29,460 bases of DNA, taken from the IMG/VR virus record IMGVR_UViG_3300024262_000180, positions 1 through 29,460 of that record; one strand, 5' to 3'. Position numbers and translations under genes: made by a program. Origin of the DNA: a virus. This document shows, one piece after another, positions 21,727 to 29,123 of the stretch (positions within the stretch are counted from its first letter, which is position 1; every line of letters starts with the position of its first letter). The notes under the pieces are model-generated. The model worked only from the letters and a program-made list of their open reading frames with translations, did no database searches and was not told the DNA's origin.

Positions 21727-23175
21727 TTATTCAACTGATGGCTCCTCGGGGTCCATGGGGGGAATCCCGGCCGGAGCGGTTGCGCCAAAGTCAGGCGTAT
21801 TGGATTTAAGCCTTTCAAGTTCTTTTTGGATTTCGTCTTCTGTCCAATTCGGGTTTCTTTCCCGGACGGCTGTTTCGTCGCTCAAAGCTCCTGAATTAAG
21901 CTCAATCTCTCTGATTTCTGCCTCTTCTCGGAAGTCAGTAGGAAGTCCATCTTGGAATATAACGTCAACCTTTATAGGTTCCGGGCCACGATCTGCGGAA
22001 TTTTCTGCTAATGCCTCAAACTCTTGCGCTACCAGTAGGGCCTTTTTAAGCACCTCCTCAAAATAAACCTTTTTGCGTTTAATCTTGGCAATGGTGCGGA
22101 GCATCTTAAATTTGAGCGCTCGGCCGCTTTCAGCCATACCACCGGAATCGACACCTAATACACCGGGGCTTGTTTCTGTAATCATAAAGAGGAATTCCAT
22201 AAGCTTATCGATCTGCTTAAAGGATTCGTCCAGCTTACCATCCCAAGTGATATATTCGGGTTTGACTATGCCGGAATCGTTACTTGATACCTCGAACATT
22301 TCGAGATTTTCACGTCTTACATTGCCATTTTCATCCAGTACGCCCGGAGGGACGGCAAGTTTAGGGTCTGAATGTTTGGTCAAGATGCGACTGTTGCCGC
22401 TCATGCGATCGTTTACCTCTTCAATTAAGCTGTGGATGTCTTCATAATCAGATTGGCCGAAATGATGGGCCGGTGATGATCTAAAGTTTGGAATATGGAA
22501 GATCGAGAATCCTTCAATCCCTGTCCATTCTTCCTCGGCCGGTGGGTTGTCATAAATCTTGGCTAGATTGATTTGACCATCCAAGCGATTTCCTTTCACC
22601 TTCCAAAGCTCATTTAATATTCGACCGTTAGGGAAATGACGTTCCTTTCTTAAATAGTCATCACTTCCAATTCTTTTTTTCCATGCGAGGGTCATTTCTT
22701 TTACGATATTGGCGTTGTCAGGGTCTAGCACCGGGATATAAATATCTGGTTGCACGAACTCGATGATTGCGCCCATTTCCTTATTGTCTTTGATTCCAAC
22801 TTGCGCGAGGTCGCCAAGGCGGACTTTGTACAATGCATCGCCCTTGTAAGAAGTGACCAAAGAGGTCTCCCAATTAAGGGTATGCAAGTTATTGTTCTCG
22901 ATGATTCTGGCGATGTTGTCTTTCTGATCGTCACTTGCATCATCCGGGGCCTCCACAATAACAGGCTCTCCGAATAGAAAATCCGCCGCGACTTTAGATA
23001 TAAGCCCGGCGAAATTGCAAGAGATATAAGTTTTAAGCTCTTCCGCTGTGAACTTTGCGTTTAAAGAAGCCGCGAAAGCTGATCGGTGAGACCCTTGGAA
23101 GAGATATTGATATTTGAGATATCGCGCGAATCGGGCCTCATCCTCCGCGCTTAAATATTTTTGATCGTCTGCCAT
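21727..23175 (-). CDS. Portal protein (SPP1 gp6-like)
   Basis: 482 residues. Typical segments: FARYLKYQYLFQGSHRSAF, FAGLISKVAADFLFGEPVIV, PVLDPDNANIVKEMTLAWKK, the GFSIFHIPNFRSSPAHHFGQ and SDYEDIHSLIEEVNDRMSGN stem region, and FLFMITETSPGVLGVDSGGM with a long helix after it. The protein forms the 12-fold channel through which DNA is packed. Order terminase-portal-minor capsid is canonical. The C-terminus is acidic and Pro-rich. TAAACA stands nine bases before ATG at 23175. Confidence 0.88.
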   Translation of the reverse strand: MADDQKYLSAEDEARFARYLKYQYLFQGSHRSAFAASLNAKFTAEELKTYISCNFAGLISKVAADFLFGEPVIVEAPDDASDDQKDNIARIIENNNLHTLNWETSLVTSYKGDALYKVRLGDLAQVGIKDNKEMGAIIEFVQPDIYIPVLDPDNANIVKEMTLAWKKRIGSDDYLRKERHFPNGRILNELWKVKGNRLDGQINLAKIYDNPPAEEEWTGIEGFSIFHIPNFRSSPAHHFGQSDYEDIHSLIEEVNDRMSGNSRILTKHSDPKLAVPPGVLDENGNVRRENLEMFEVSSNDSGIVKPEYITWDGKLDESFKQIDKLMEFLFMITETSPGVLGVDSGGMAESGRALKFKMLRTIAKIKRKKVYFEEVLKKALLVAQEFEALAENSADRGPEPIKVDVIFQDGLPTDFREEAEIREIELNSGALSDETAVRERNPNWTEDEIQKELERLKSNTPDFGATAPAGIPPMDPEEPSVE

Positions 23176-23187
23176 AAGTATAATTGT

Positions 23188-24795
23188 TTAGAATCCTTTT
23201 GGTTTATGAGTGAACGCTCGAGTCTGTGGCTTATCGCGGAATCCATAGATTGCCATTGCATTGCTCCAGAAACTATCTCCGTGACCTTCTTCTGTTTCAA
23301 CCGCTTGAAGCTCGTTATTGACCGCGAGAATCTGCCTTAAACCTCGGGGGTCATTTAACATCTCTATTTTACCACCTTTCACCTCTTTATCCCAAGCGGT
23401 AGCCATTTCGTTTTTCGATTTAGAGGTAAAATGGATTGGTTTATACTTCTGACGATCTAAAACGCCTTGTTCCAAAAATCCCTCCCATACTCCGTTCGTG
23501 TTGTCGAATAATATTGTATCAATATTAAGATTTTTTTGCATCAGCTTAATAAACTCGATTTGCGTCGGGTTGTCGGTGTCGTAAATATCCTCCGGTGCGC
23601 CCTTCATTCCATTCGTATAATTCCATCGGTCCATCCATTTTGAAACCATTTGTTGAATCTTATACATTGCGTTACCATGCTCATCCCGTTTGACGTTGCC
23701 GTGTTCGTCTTTCAAAAAGACCTTCTCATAAACCACGAAATGCGACGGGTGGCGCTTCTTACCAATATCGATGGCCCCGATACGTTGATTCCTGTATTGC
23801 GTATGCTCCGGCTCCAATTTCTGCATGATCGTATAATGCGGAAGCTCCTTATTGACCATCCCATAAAGCTCATCCGGGTTGAAGTATGTTTCGTCGAGCA
23901 TTGCCGGCTTAATCATAAACTCCCGGGGGAATGATCGGGGCCGACGCTTGCGAATCTCGACAAGCTCTTCAAAGGTCAACCATTCGGGCCATAAAGCCTT
24001 GCCAGCGGCCTCATCCTCGATCGCCGGGCGCATCATAAGGCCGTAATTCGACAAGAGCTTATCATTATAAAAGAAGTCGGAATGAGATTGTGGCGTTCCG
24101 ACAATATGAATCTCTCCGGTGAGCTTGTCAGGGATGTCGATAAGCATATCCTCAAAGGCGTCATTCACCTTGAAAATATTCGTCAGCATCATGCGATTTT
24201 GCGGGTCCTTAAACGGGTCATCGATAAATATGGCGTCCCCATGCAATCCGCGAACGGCGCTCATAATCCCATGCGGGGTGAGGCGGTAAACGTGCTTTCC
24301 ATCCCATGTACATTCGATGATAAACTCGGCCGTCTTCTTACGATCTCGGCATCGTTCAAAAAAGGGGTTCAAAGCCATATAGCGTTTGATCTCCCCGATA
24401 TGATATTGAGCCATGTCCTGCTTAAACGAAAAATAAAAGTCTTTAGTATCGCGCCGGGCGAATCGGAATATCCTCCACATGGCGTAAGCGTGCAATCCTG
24501 TACTCTTAAAATGGTCCCGGGGAGACTGCCGGGCCGTGTATCGATAGGACTGCATAAAATCGGCGATCTCATGGACGTATTGCCCGGAAACGAATCCTTT
24601 GGGGAATGATAACGAGAAAATATGATCTATAAAGAAGCCGAAATTTAGTGATGCTTTCGTGATGACCTCTTGAAGCTCCTCTCCTGTCATTGTATCCGGA
24701 TGCCGTGGTGTTATAACAGGGCGAATCCTATTTATCTTGAGCTTGTTCGACAGGGTCGAGGGTGTTTCGGAATTGATGTTCGGGTTTTGGTTCAT
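23188..24795 (-). CDS. Terminase large subunit
   Basis: 535 residues with this start. Walker A is a degenerate RQSPRDHFKSTG (89-100), Walker B is HGDAIFIDDP (186-194), and EIHIVGTPQSHSDF (228-241) is the coupling motif. The nuclease has GAIDIGKKRHPS (Asp 343), IDTILFDNTNG (Asp 431) and GHGDSFWSNA (Asp 507). It pumps and cuts DNA at the portal. A longer frame starts at 24855, but the element CAACC ends eight bases before ATG at 24795, the spacing seen at other genes, and it still overlaps the small subunit gene. A small internal repeat DEHGN (363 and 371) lies between ATPase and nuclease. Confidence 0.92.
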   Translation of the reverse strand: MNQNPNINSETPSTLSNKLKINRIRPVITPRHPDTMTGEELQEVITKASLNFGFFIDHIFSLSFPKGFVSGQYVHEIADFMQSYRYTARQSPRDHFKSTGLHAYAMWRIFRFARRDTKDFYFSFKQDMAQYHIGEIKRYMALNPFFERCRDRKKTAEFIIECTWDGKHVYRLTPHGIMSAVRGLHGDAIFIDDPFKDPQNRMMLTNIFKVNDAFEDMLIDIPDKLTGEIHIVGTPQSHSDFFYNDKLLSNYGLMMRPAIEDEAAGKALWPEWLTFEELVEIRKRRPRSFPREFMIKPAMLDETYFNPDELYGMVNKELPHYTIMQKLEPEHTQYRNQRIGAIDIGKKRHPSHFVVYEKVFLKDEHGNVKRDEHGNAMYKIQQMVSKWMDRWNYTNGMKGAPEDIYDTDNPTQIEFIKLMQKNLNIDTILFDNTNGVWEGFLEQGVLDRQKYKPIHFTSKSKNEMATAWDKEVKGGKIEMLNDPRGLRQILAVNNELQAVETEEGHGDSFWSNAMAIYGFRDKPQTRAFTHKPKGF

Positions 24796-25423
24796 TAAGT
24801 TTTGGTTGGGCGTATTGCTGTGCAATCTCGACGATCTCGGCGTGTTGCCTTCCATCTATCACGTTGATCTCGACGTTGTTTTGCGTGAATGATTGCGTGA
24901 TCTGTTGAATGACTCCCCAATAAGTGGCAAGTTTATCCTCATCGTCCCGGACGTGTTTCAACATATTTAAAAGCGAATACTGCTCATCGCGCTTCTCCTT
25001 CTTCATGTCTAAAAAGGCCCCGAGCATCTTTGGATTTAGTCGCTTCTCGCCATCAATTTCGGTAAACAATAAATTGTTATAGATATTTTGAGCAATTTCG
25101 TCAGCCTGTTCGATCTCCTTAATCTTATCCTCGATCTGATATTTTGCGTGTTCGATTGATTGGATGCGGCCACGGCTTAATCGTTCAAGTTGAGCGTCTC
25201 TTGATACTCCCTCGGAACGCTTTTTCTGAACAACCTTGATCGCTTGCCAAACAGTCGATAAGGAACAATCAAAATCTCTTGCGATAGTCCTTCCAGTAGC
25301 GCCATCGACGTATGCTTGCCACATTTGAAAATACCGGGTCATCGTCTCGGGTTCTAATCCCAATAATGACGCCCTACCCTCTCGCGTAGTTGGCAAGTTT
25401 CGCTTGTGCGAATGGTTTTGCAT
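24728..25423 (-). CDS. Terminase small subunit
   Basis: 231 residues. The N-terminal part contains a helix-turn-helix (VDGATGRTIARDFDCSLSTV then WQAIKVVQKK), which would recognise the packaging site; residues 95-160 are a coiled coil (IEHAKYQIEDKIKEIEQADE) suited to ring formation; the rest is Gln-rich. It is directly upstream of the large subunit and overlaps it. I place the start at ATG 25423 (MQNHSHKR) rather than GTG 25447, because the promoter predicts transcription to begin near 25446 and AAACC stands seven bases before this ATG. Confidence 0.75.
   Translation of the reverse strand: MQNHSHKRNLPTTREGRASLLGLEPETMTRYFQMWQAYVDGATGRTIARDFDCSLSTVWQAIKVVQKKRSEGVSRDAQLERLSRGRIQSIEHAKYQIEDKIKEIEQADEIAQNIYNNLLFTEIDGEKRLNPKMLGAFLDMKKEKRDEQYSLLNMLKHVRDDEDKLATYWGVIQQITQSFTQNNVEINVIDGRQHAEIVEIAQQYAQPKLNEPKPEHQFRNTLDPVEQAQDK
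24804..24807 (-). promoter_or_regulatory. AACC start element choosing the terminase start
   Basis: AACC with an 8-base spacer (AAAACTTA) to ATG at 24795, matching the spacing at 1459, 2952 and 28619. It decides between three in-frame ATGs. Confidence 0.5.
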
Positions 25424-25430
25424 AAAATGA

Positions 25431-25434
25431 GGTT
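25431..25434 (-). promoter_or_regulatory. AACC start element of the small terminase gene
   Basis: AACC with a 7-base spacer (TCATTTT) to ATG at 25423; it lies inside the short leader of the promoter at 25453-25481. Confidence 0.5.
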
Positions 25435-25452
25435 TTTGTGTTCGCACTATCT

Positions 25453-25481
25453 ATTATAAGCCAAACAACAGGTTAAATCAA
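25453..25481 (-). promoter_or_regulatory. sigma70-type promoter of the head operon
   Basis: Minus strand TTGATT (25481-25476), exactly 17 bases, perfect TATAAT (25458-25453). The predicted start near 25446 leaves about 23 bases to ATG 25423. It is the only promoter-like site in the gap before the terminase genes. Confidence 0.65.
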
Positions 25482-25489
25482 TGCCTGTT
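25467..25489. promoter_or_regulatory. Inverted repeat around the -35 box (operator candidate)
   Basis: AACAGG (25467-25472) and CCTGTT (25484-25489) form a 6-bp inverted repeat that encloses the -35 hexamer of the terminase promoter. It could be a repressor site or a weak hairpin at the end of the upstream gene. Confidence 0.35.
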
Positions 25490-26478
25490 TAAGCCACTTC
25501 ATTCATAAATCCAAGAGTGCTTCCGGTGTTGGTGTATTGATTGCCGTCAGTAGGTTCAAAAACATAACCGATCTCATTTTCGTTCTCTACAAATACAAAA
25601 CGATTTGCCCATTTCGCCGGGACAGCATAAATTTGTCTCAAGCTACCAATGCCCCTGACTGTCTCCGCGGCTTGTCCTGCGAGTGCACAAATTGAATATA
25701 ATAAAGGCATCGTCCATTTCTTGTCGTCTTGGGTCATCATATTGACTGCTCCACTCCATGTCTGTTGGATTCTTGCGTTTTTCATTAAGATTTTCTTATT
25801 AGCCGGTGTTGATGGGTCAAAGCACATCACCTTCTCAGCGTCATTGTTCCCATTGGATGTCATAAACAAAGAGGAGGAATTTATAAAATCAGAATTTAAA
25901 CCAGCGGCCGCGCCGTTAGTTATTAAACCATATATTCTCCCATCTGCTTCCGCCTTGCCGATTTGTGGCTCGAATATAGCGCCTAAAATGACAACCTTGT
26001 GATGCTCTCTCCCATTTAGTAAATCTTCACATCTAAAGGCGACCATTAAGCTTTCGGAACTTTCGATGATATAAACATCCTTTGGGCGACCGGCTTCCCC
26101 GGCATTTGTAACGGCGACGGAATAATATCCACTCCATCTTACGCCTTGCCCCCAAGGTTCCGCGCTATCCCATGCGCCAAGTGTTCCTCCGTCTGGAGTG
26201 ATTGCGACATAAATCGGGATTCTTGAACTTAAAGTTCCATGCAACCATCCAAAGGTGCTACTTGATGGATGTCCGGTGAATAAAGCTCTTAAATTAGGTG
26301 TTCCGCTCCCCGCTTTCGGGCCGATCTCTAAATATCCAGCGGCGCTACTCTTGGTCTCCCAATGAGTAGAATTATCGATCGCGGCCTTGAGGGCATCTAA
26401 ATCTTGTTGTAATGACCCCGGGTTACCTCCGTTGGCCTCATAATAAGCGCTTTGGACCCATGTAAGTTGCGTTAGCAT
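25489..26478 (-). CDS. Putative virion protein, unrecognised
   Basis: 329 residues. The start (LTQLTWVQSAYYEANGGNPG) is followed by a helix (LQQDLDALKAAIDNSTHWET) and then long beta-rich stretches (YLEIGPKAGSGTPNLRALFT, SRIPIYVAITPDGGTLGAWD). The composition (rich in G, S, N and T, no catalytic motif) and the end GYVFEPTDGNQYTNTGSTLG resemble capsid or baseplate decoration proteins. Its neighbours upstream are of the same type. TTAACC stands seven bases before ATG at 26478. Structural role inferred only. Confidence 0.6.
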   Translation of the reverse strand: MLTQLTWVQSAYYEANGGNPGSLQQDLDALKAAIDNSTHWETKSSAAGYLEIGPKAGSGTPNLRALFTGHPSSSTFGWLHGTLSSRIPIYVAITPDGGTLGAWDSAEPWGQGVRWSGYYSVAVTNAGEAGRPKDVYIIESSESLMVAFRCEDLLNGREHHKVVILGAIFEPQIGKAEADGRIYGLITNGAAAGLNSDFINSSSLFMTSNGNNDAEKVMCFDPSTPANKKILMKNARIQQTWSGAVNMMTQDDKKWTMPLLYSICALAGQAAETVRGIGSLRQIYAVPAKWANRFVFVENENEIGYVFEPTDGNQYTNTGSTLGFMNEVA

Positions 26479-26487
26479 AATAGAAGG

Positions 26488-26766
26488 TTAAATATCAGAA
26501 ATGTTGGAAAAATAAGCTAGTGTTTTGATGTAATTGTAAGCTTGCGTGTATAAGCTGTCAGCGGATTCGGTGTCATATGGAATTTTCACGAACCATTCAT
26601 GTAAAATCTCATTGCTATCTCTCCCGGCCGCATCTTTATAGAATATGATCTGGCAATCGAATTGATCTTTTGCTCCCGTAAGCTTTCCAATGCGAACGTA
26701 GGCTTGCCCTAGTGAATAATCTGCGCCGTCCGCTGTGGTTGTGTTGAGGTCTGTAAGAATAGCCAT
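26488..26766 (-). CDS. Small hypothetical protein, likely structural
   Basis: 92 residues, AILTDLNTTTADGADYSLGQ at the start, then beta strands (QIIFYKDAAGRDSNEILHEW, FVKIPYDTESADSLYTQAYN). No known domain. It lies nine bases after the preceding gene and ten before the next, so it is part of the five-gene unit from 29017 to 25489. No TAACC element is present; an A/T-rich leader precedes the ATG. A small virion component is a reasonable guess. Confidence 0.6.
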   Translation of the reverse strand: MAILTDLNTTTADGADYSLGQAYVRIGKLTGAKDQFDCQIIFYKDAAGRDSNEILHEWFVKIPYDTESADSLYTQAYNYIKTLAYFSNISDI

Positions 26767-26775
26767 GATTAGATT

Positions 26776-27423
26776 TTAATTAAATACTAAAGGGGAAGGA
26801 TAAAGGAAATTAGATGGTGGCGGCGGTGGGGCTGGCATATCGTCGAAAGTCACTACCACATTATCACCATCCAAGGCTTTCGATACGATGTTCCAAGTGT
26901 GCGCCCATACGAAATTCGGATGATAGATGAAAATATTTGAATTTGTCGGCAACTGTACAGGGCCAAACTTCTCATTTGGTAAGCGTATAAAATTCCCCGT
27001 CACATCAACGTCAGTTAGTCCACCGGGCATTGTAGCCGCCGGGAATGTCCACGTTTGATTGCTCGGCCCGATTGTCCCATATGTCCCATCGTAAAAATTC
27101 GTGAATTCCGCGTAACTATTTGTTGTGGGGTCTGGCGGCAAGCCTCTTGCGGGCGGCTCTTCTCCAACTTCCGGCTCTATAAATAAAACACTATTATCCT
27201 GTTGGAAAATTTTAAGCTCTTCCCTTTTGCGTCTTAAAGCGCTCGGGATGCTTAATAACAATGCGCGCATTTCTGGGTTCTCTCTTGGGATTGGTATAAA
27301 AAAACAGGATTTATCAGGTGTTAAATGAGCAGAAAAAAGCTCCTTATTCGGGTCATTCACGGCGGCCCAACCAAGCCATATATTCTTCAAAATAAAAATG
27401 TAATCAATTTTATATGAGGCCAT
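26776..27423 (-). CDS. Hypothetical protein, likely structural
   Basis: 215 residues. The N-terminal half (SYKIDYIFILKNIWLGWAAV, RREELKIFQQDNSVLFIEPE) is followed by a Pro-rich linker (GEEPPARGLPPDPTTNSY) and a beta-rich C-terminal half (TWTFPAATMPGGLTDVDVTG, NIFIYHPNFVWAHTWNIVSK) ending PPPPPSNFLYPSP. The layout suggests an attachment domain and a beta head joined by a flexible linker, as in minor fibre proteins. ATAACA stands ten bases before the ATG. Not recognised. Confidence 0.6.
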   Translation of the reverse strand: MASYKIDYIFILKNIWLGWAAVNDPNKELFSAHLTPDKSCFFIPIPRENPEMRALLLSIPSALRRKREELKIFQQDNSVLFIEPEVGEEPPARGLPPDPTTNSYAEFTNFYDGTYGTIGPSNQTWTFPAATMPGGLTDVDVTGNFIRLPNEKFGPVQLPTNSNIFIYHPNFVWAHTWNIVSKALDGDNVVVTFDDMPAPPPPPSNFLYPSPLVFN

Positions 27424-27425
27424 AA

Positions 27426-28619
27426 TTAACGCATGTTATACAGTAAATTCTCAAGATAAGCTCGCTCTTTTGTGTCTAAAATTCTATCGAAAAACCCAAG
27501 CGTCTCAAACTTTGCGGCTGTGACTCCAGTTGGCGTGATATTAGGACCGGGGAAGCAAGCGTGAGCATATGGCGCCCCTTGGAATAATCCAGCTCGATGA
27601 CTCCCTAATGTATAGCTTGTCGCGTAATCTGTTTGATTTATTCTAATCTCTTCCGCTCCCGAGCTTTGATATTCATTTATCCATGCGACTTTTTGCAAAC
27701 CGTGAGGGTCAACACCAGCGCCTTGATATCTTGCATAACCTACGCCATCGATACTGACTAAACCCTCGGGCTTTGAGGAATATTCTCTTTGCCAAATTGA
27801 TCGTTCATCGAATCCCGTTATAGTTGCCCAAAATCCCTGCATTGTATAAGACCTCGTCCCGGGATGATACAACGAAAACATTGTAACATCATTCCCGGCG
27901 TCGAGTTGGCCTTGGCGATTGAAGTTATATCCTCCGCCGACTCCAGTCCCGGGATATTCATATCCATCAGAATCAAAGGCTCCGCGATCATAGCCCAATG
28001 GATATATAAATATATGAGTATCGTTTTCAATTGGTTTGATTTCCCAATCGTCAATAATGCAACTCAAAGGCGTTGTCGTCCCGGTATTCCTTAATTGAAG
28101 CGCCCCTGTTGCACCAGCATAAGAGGAAAAATATATCGTTCCTTCAACTGGACCATCTGCCGCATTAAAATCTATCACTAAACTTAATTGCCACGGGGTC
28201 CACATCGCGATTCTAATTTGCGCGAATCCGGAAAGGACGTGGATTTTATATTTAAATTGATATGTCTGGCGATGGACAAGATTTGGCATCACGGTTTGGC
28301 CGAAAACGGTGTTATTGTATCGAGTATCATTATCAACACGTTGCGCGCTCACTCCACTTGATTTCCAAGGCAACGTCGTTTCTTCTGATGGCGTCCCTGT
28401 CCCCACAAAATACCAATCACCGGGGGCAATTCCTCCAACATATTCACCTTCAAAGCCCGGATTGTCCAAGATGTCATTTTCTCCGATTTGCAATACCGGG
28501 TCCATTAAATTATAAATCAAGTTATTGTCATGGTATCGATAATCATAAAGAGCCGCGGGTTGCATTTCCATTAAGTTGAAAATTGGCTCCTTTGGATTTC
28601 TTGCGAGTGCGTTTAACAT
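27426..28619 (-). CDS. Virion adhesin-like protein with carbohydrate-binding-like domain
   Basis: 397 residues. Residues about 45-195 (ENDILDNPGFEGEYVGGIAP to LSCIIDDWEIKPI) have the order of a CBM4/9-type jelly roll: NPGFE near the start, a Trp after it, and the closing IIDDWE strand. The C-terminal half has LamG-like features (TMFSLYHPGTRSYTMQGFWA, LGFFDRILDTKERAYLENLL, the last a very common end for LamG/concanavalin-like domains). Two sugar-binding-like folds suggest attachment to host glycans. AAACC stands eight bases before ATG at 28619. It lies far from the tail tip genes. Confidence 0.65.
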   Translation of the reverse strand: MLNALARNPKEPIFNLMEMQPAALYDYRYHDNNLIYNLMDPVLQIGENDILDNPGFEGEYVGGIAPGDWYFVGTGTPSEETTLPWKSSGVSAQRVDNDTRYNNTVFGQTVMPNLVHRQTYQFKYKIHVLSGFAQIRIAMWTPWQLSLVIDFNAADGPVEGTIYFSSYAGATGALQLRNTGTTTPLSCIIDDWEIKPIENDTHIFIYPLGYDRGAFDSDGYEYPGTGVGGGYNFNRQGQLDAGNDVTMFSLYHPGTRSYTMQGFWATITGFDERSIWQREYSSKPEGLVSIDGVGYARYQGAGVDPHGLQKVAWINEYQSSGAEEIRINQTDYATSYTLGSHRAGLFQGAPYAHACFPGPNITPTGVTAAKFETLGFFDRILDTKERAYLENLLYNMR

Positions 28620-28630
28620 AAAAAATTGGT

Positions 28631-29017
28631 TTAAGCGGCGATATTTGCATCCATATCATTATCGGCATTGCTGATTCCATAACAAATTCCAATATTGCCA
28701 GCCAAGCTGTCGCCTATTACGCTCGCGAACTTCCCGGCCGCGCCGACAAGTGGAAAGCTATAAGTTACGTTTTGAACTAGAAAAATGCTAGTCAGCACCG
28801 ACTTACTTGCTGAAACAGCTCCTCCAAAGCTAATCCAACAGTTCTGATCGGCTTGGATTGCGATGATTTGGTTTGGTTTATATGATAGCTCTCCGGCCGT
28901 AGCGGTTGAACTATTGAACGCGATCGATTCGTGGAATATCTGATCGGAAGGGGCGTTTGCTTTGTATTTATCTTTTATGGGGAAACCTTTTTCAATTTCA
29001 GTTGGTCCATCGCTCAT
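28631..29017 (-). CDS. Small beta-rich protein, first gene of the adhesion unit
   Basis: 128 residues: DGPTEIEKGFPIKDKYKANA, then AFNSSTATAGELSYKPNQII, AIQADQNCWISFGGAVSASK and TYSFPLVGAAGKFASVIGDS, all beta-like and low in charge. The pattern resembles small phage virion proteins annotated as decoration or head fibre proteins, but no family is certain. It directly follows the promoter at 29047-29075. ATAACA stands nine bases before ATG at 29017. Confidence 0.65.
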   Translation of the reverse strand: MSDGPTEIEKGFPIKDKYKANAPSDQIFHESIAFNSSTATAGELSYKPNQIIAIQADQNCWISFGGAVSASKSVLTSIFLVQNVTYSFPLVGAAGKFASVIGDSLAGNIGICYGISNADNDMDANIAA

Positions 29018-29046
29018 GGGGATTTGTGTTATTGAATAGCGCCTAC

Positions 29047-29075
29047 ATTATACCAAAAAACCGCGCAAGTGTAGA
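29047..29075 (-). promoter_or_regulatory. Extended -10 promoter of the adhesion unit
   Basis: Minus strand TCTACA (29075-29070), 17 bases, then TGG-TATAAT (box 29052-29047), a complete TGnTATAAT extended -10. The spacer contains half of the terminator stem and its T run. Leader about 23 bases to ATG 29017. Confidence 0.6.
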
Positions 29076-29082
29076 GCGGTTT
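29055..29082 (-). terminator. Intrinsic terminator overlapping the promoter
   Basis: AAACCGC (29082-29076), 11-base loop, GCGGTTT (29064-29058), with a run of six T (29060-29055) on the minus strand. It ends the transcript of the gene at the right edge. The same bases serve as spacer of the next promoter. Confidence 0.7.
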
Positions 29083-29123
29083 GATGGAAACGTAATTATT
29101 AGCACCCTCCTAGATGCTCTTAA

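Noticed and set aside
24796-24855. Upstream start of the terminase large subunit at 24855
   Set aside because: It would lengthen the overlap with the small subunit gene and has no TAACC element; the ATG at 24795 has one with standard spacing. Not fully excluded.
25424-25447. GTG start of the terminase small subunit at 25447
   Set aside because: The predicted transcription start is at about 25446, so this codon would hardly be in the message; ATG 25423 has the AAACC element.
25489-29017. A diversity-generating retroelement varying the adhesin-like proteins
   Set aside because: No reverse transcriptase is coded in the window and I see no template/variable repeat pair.
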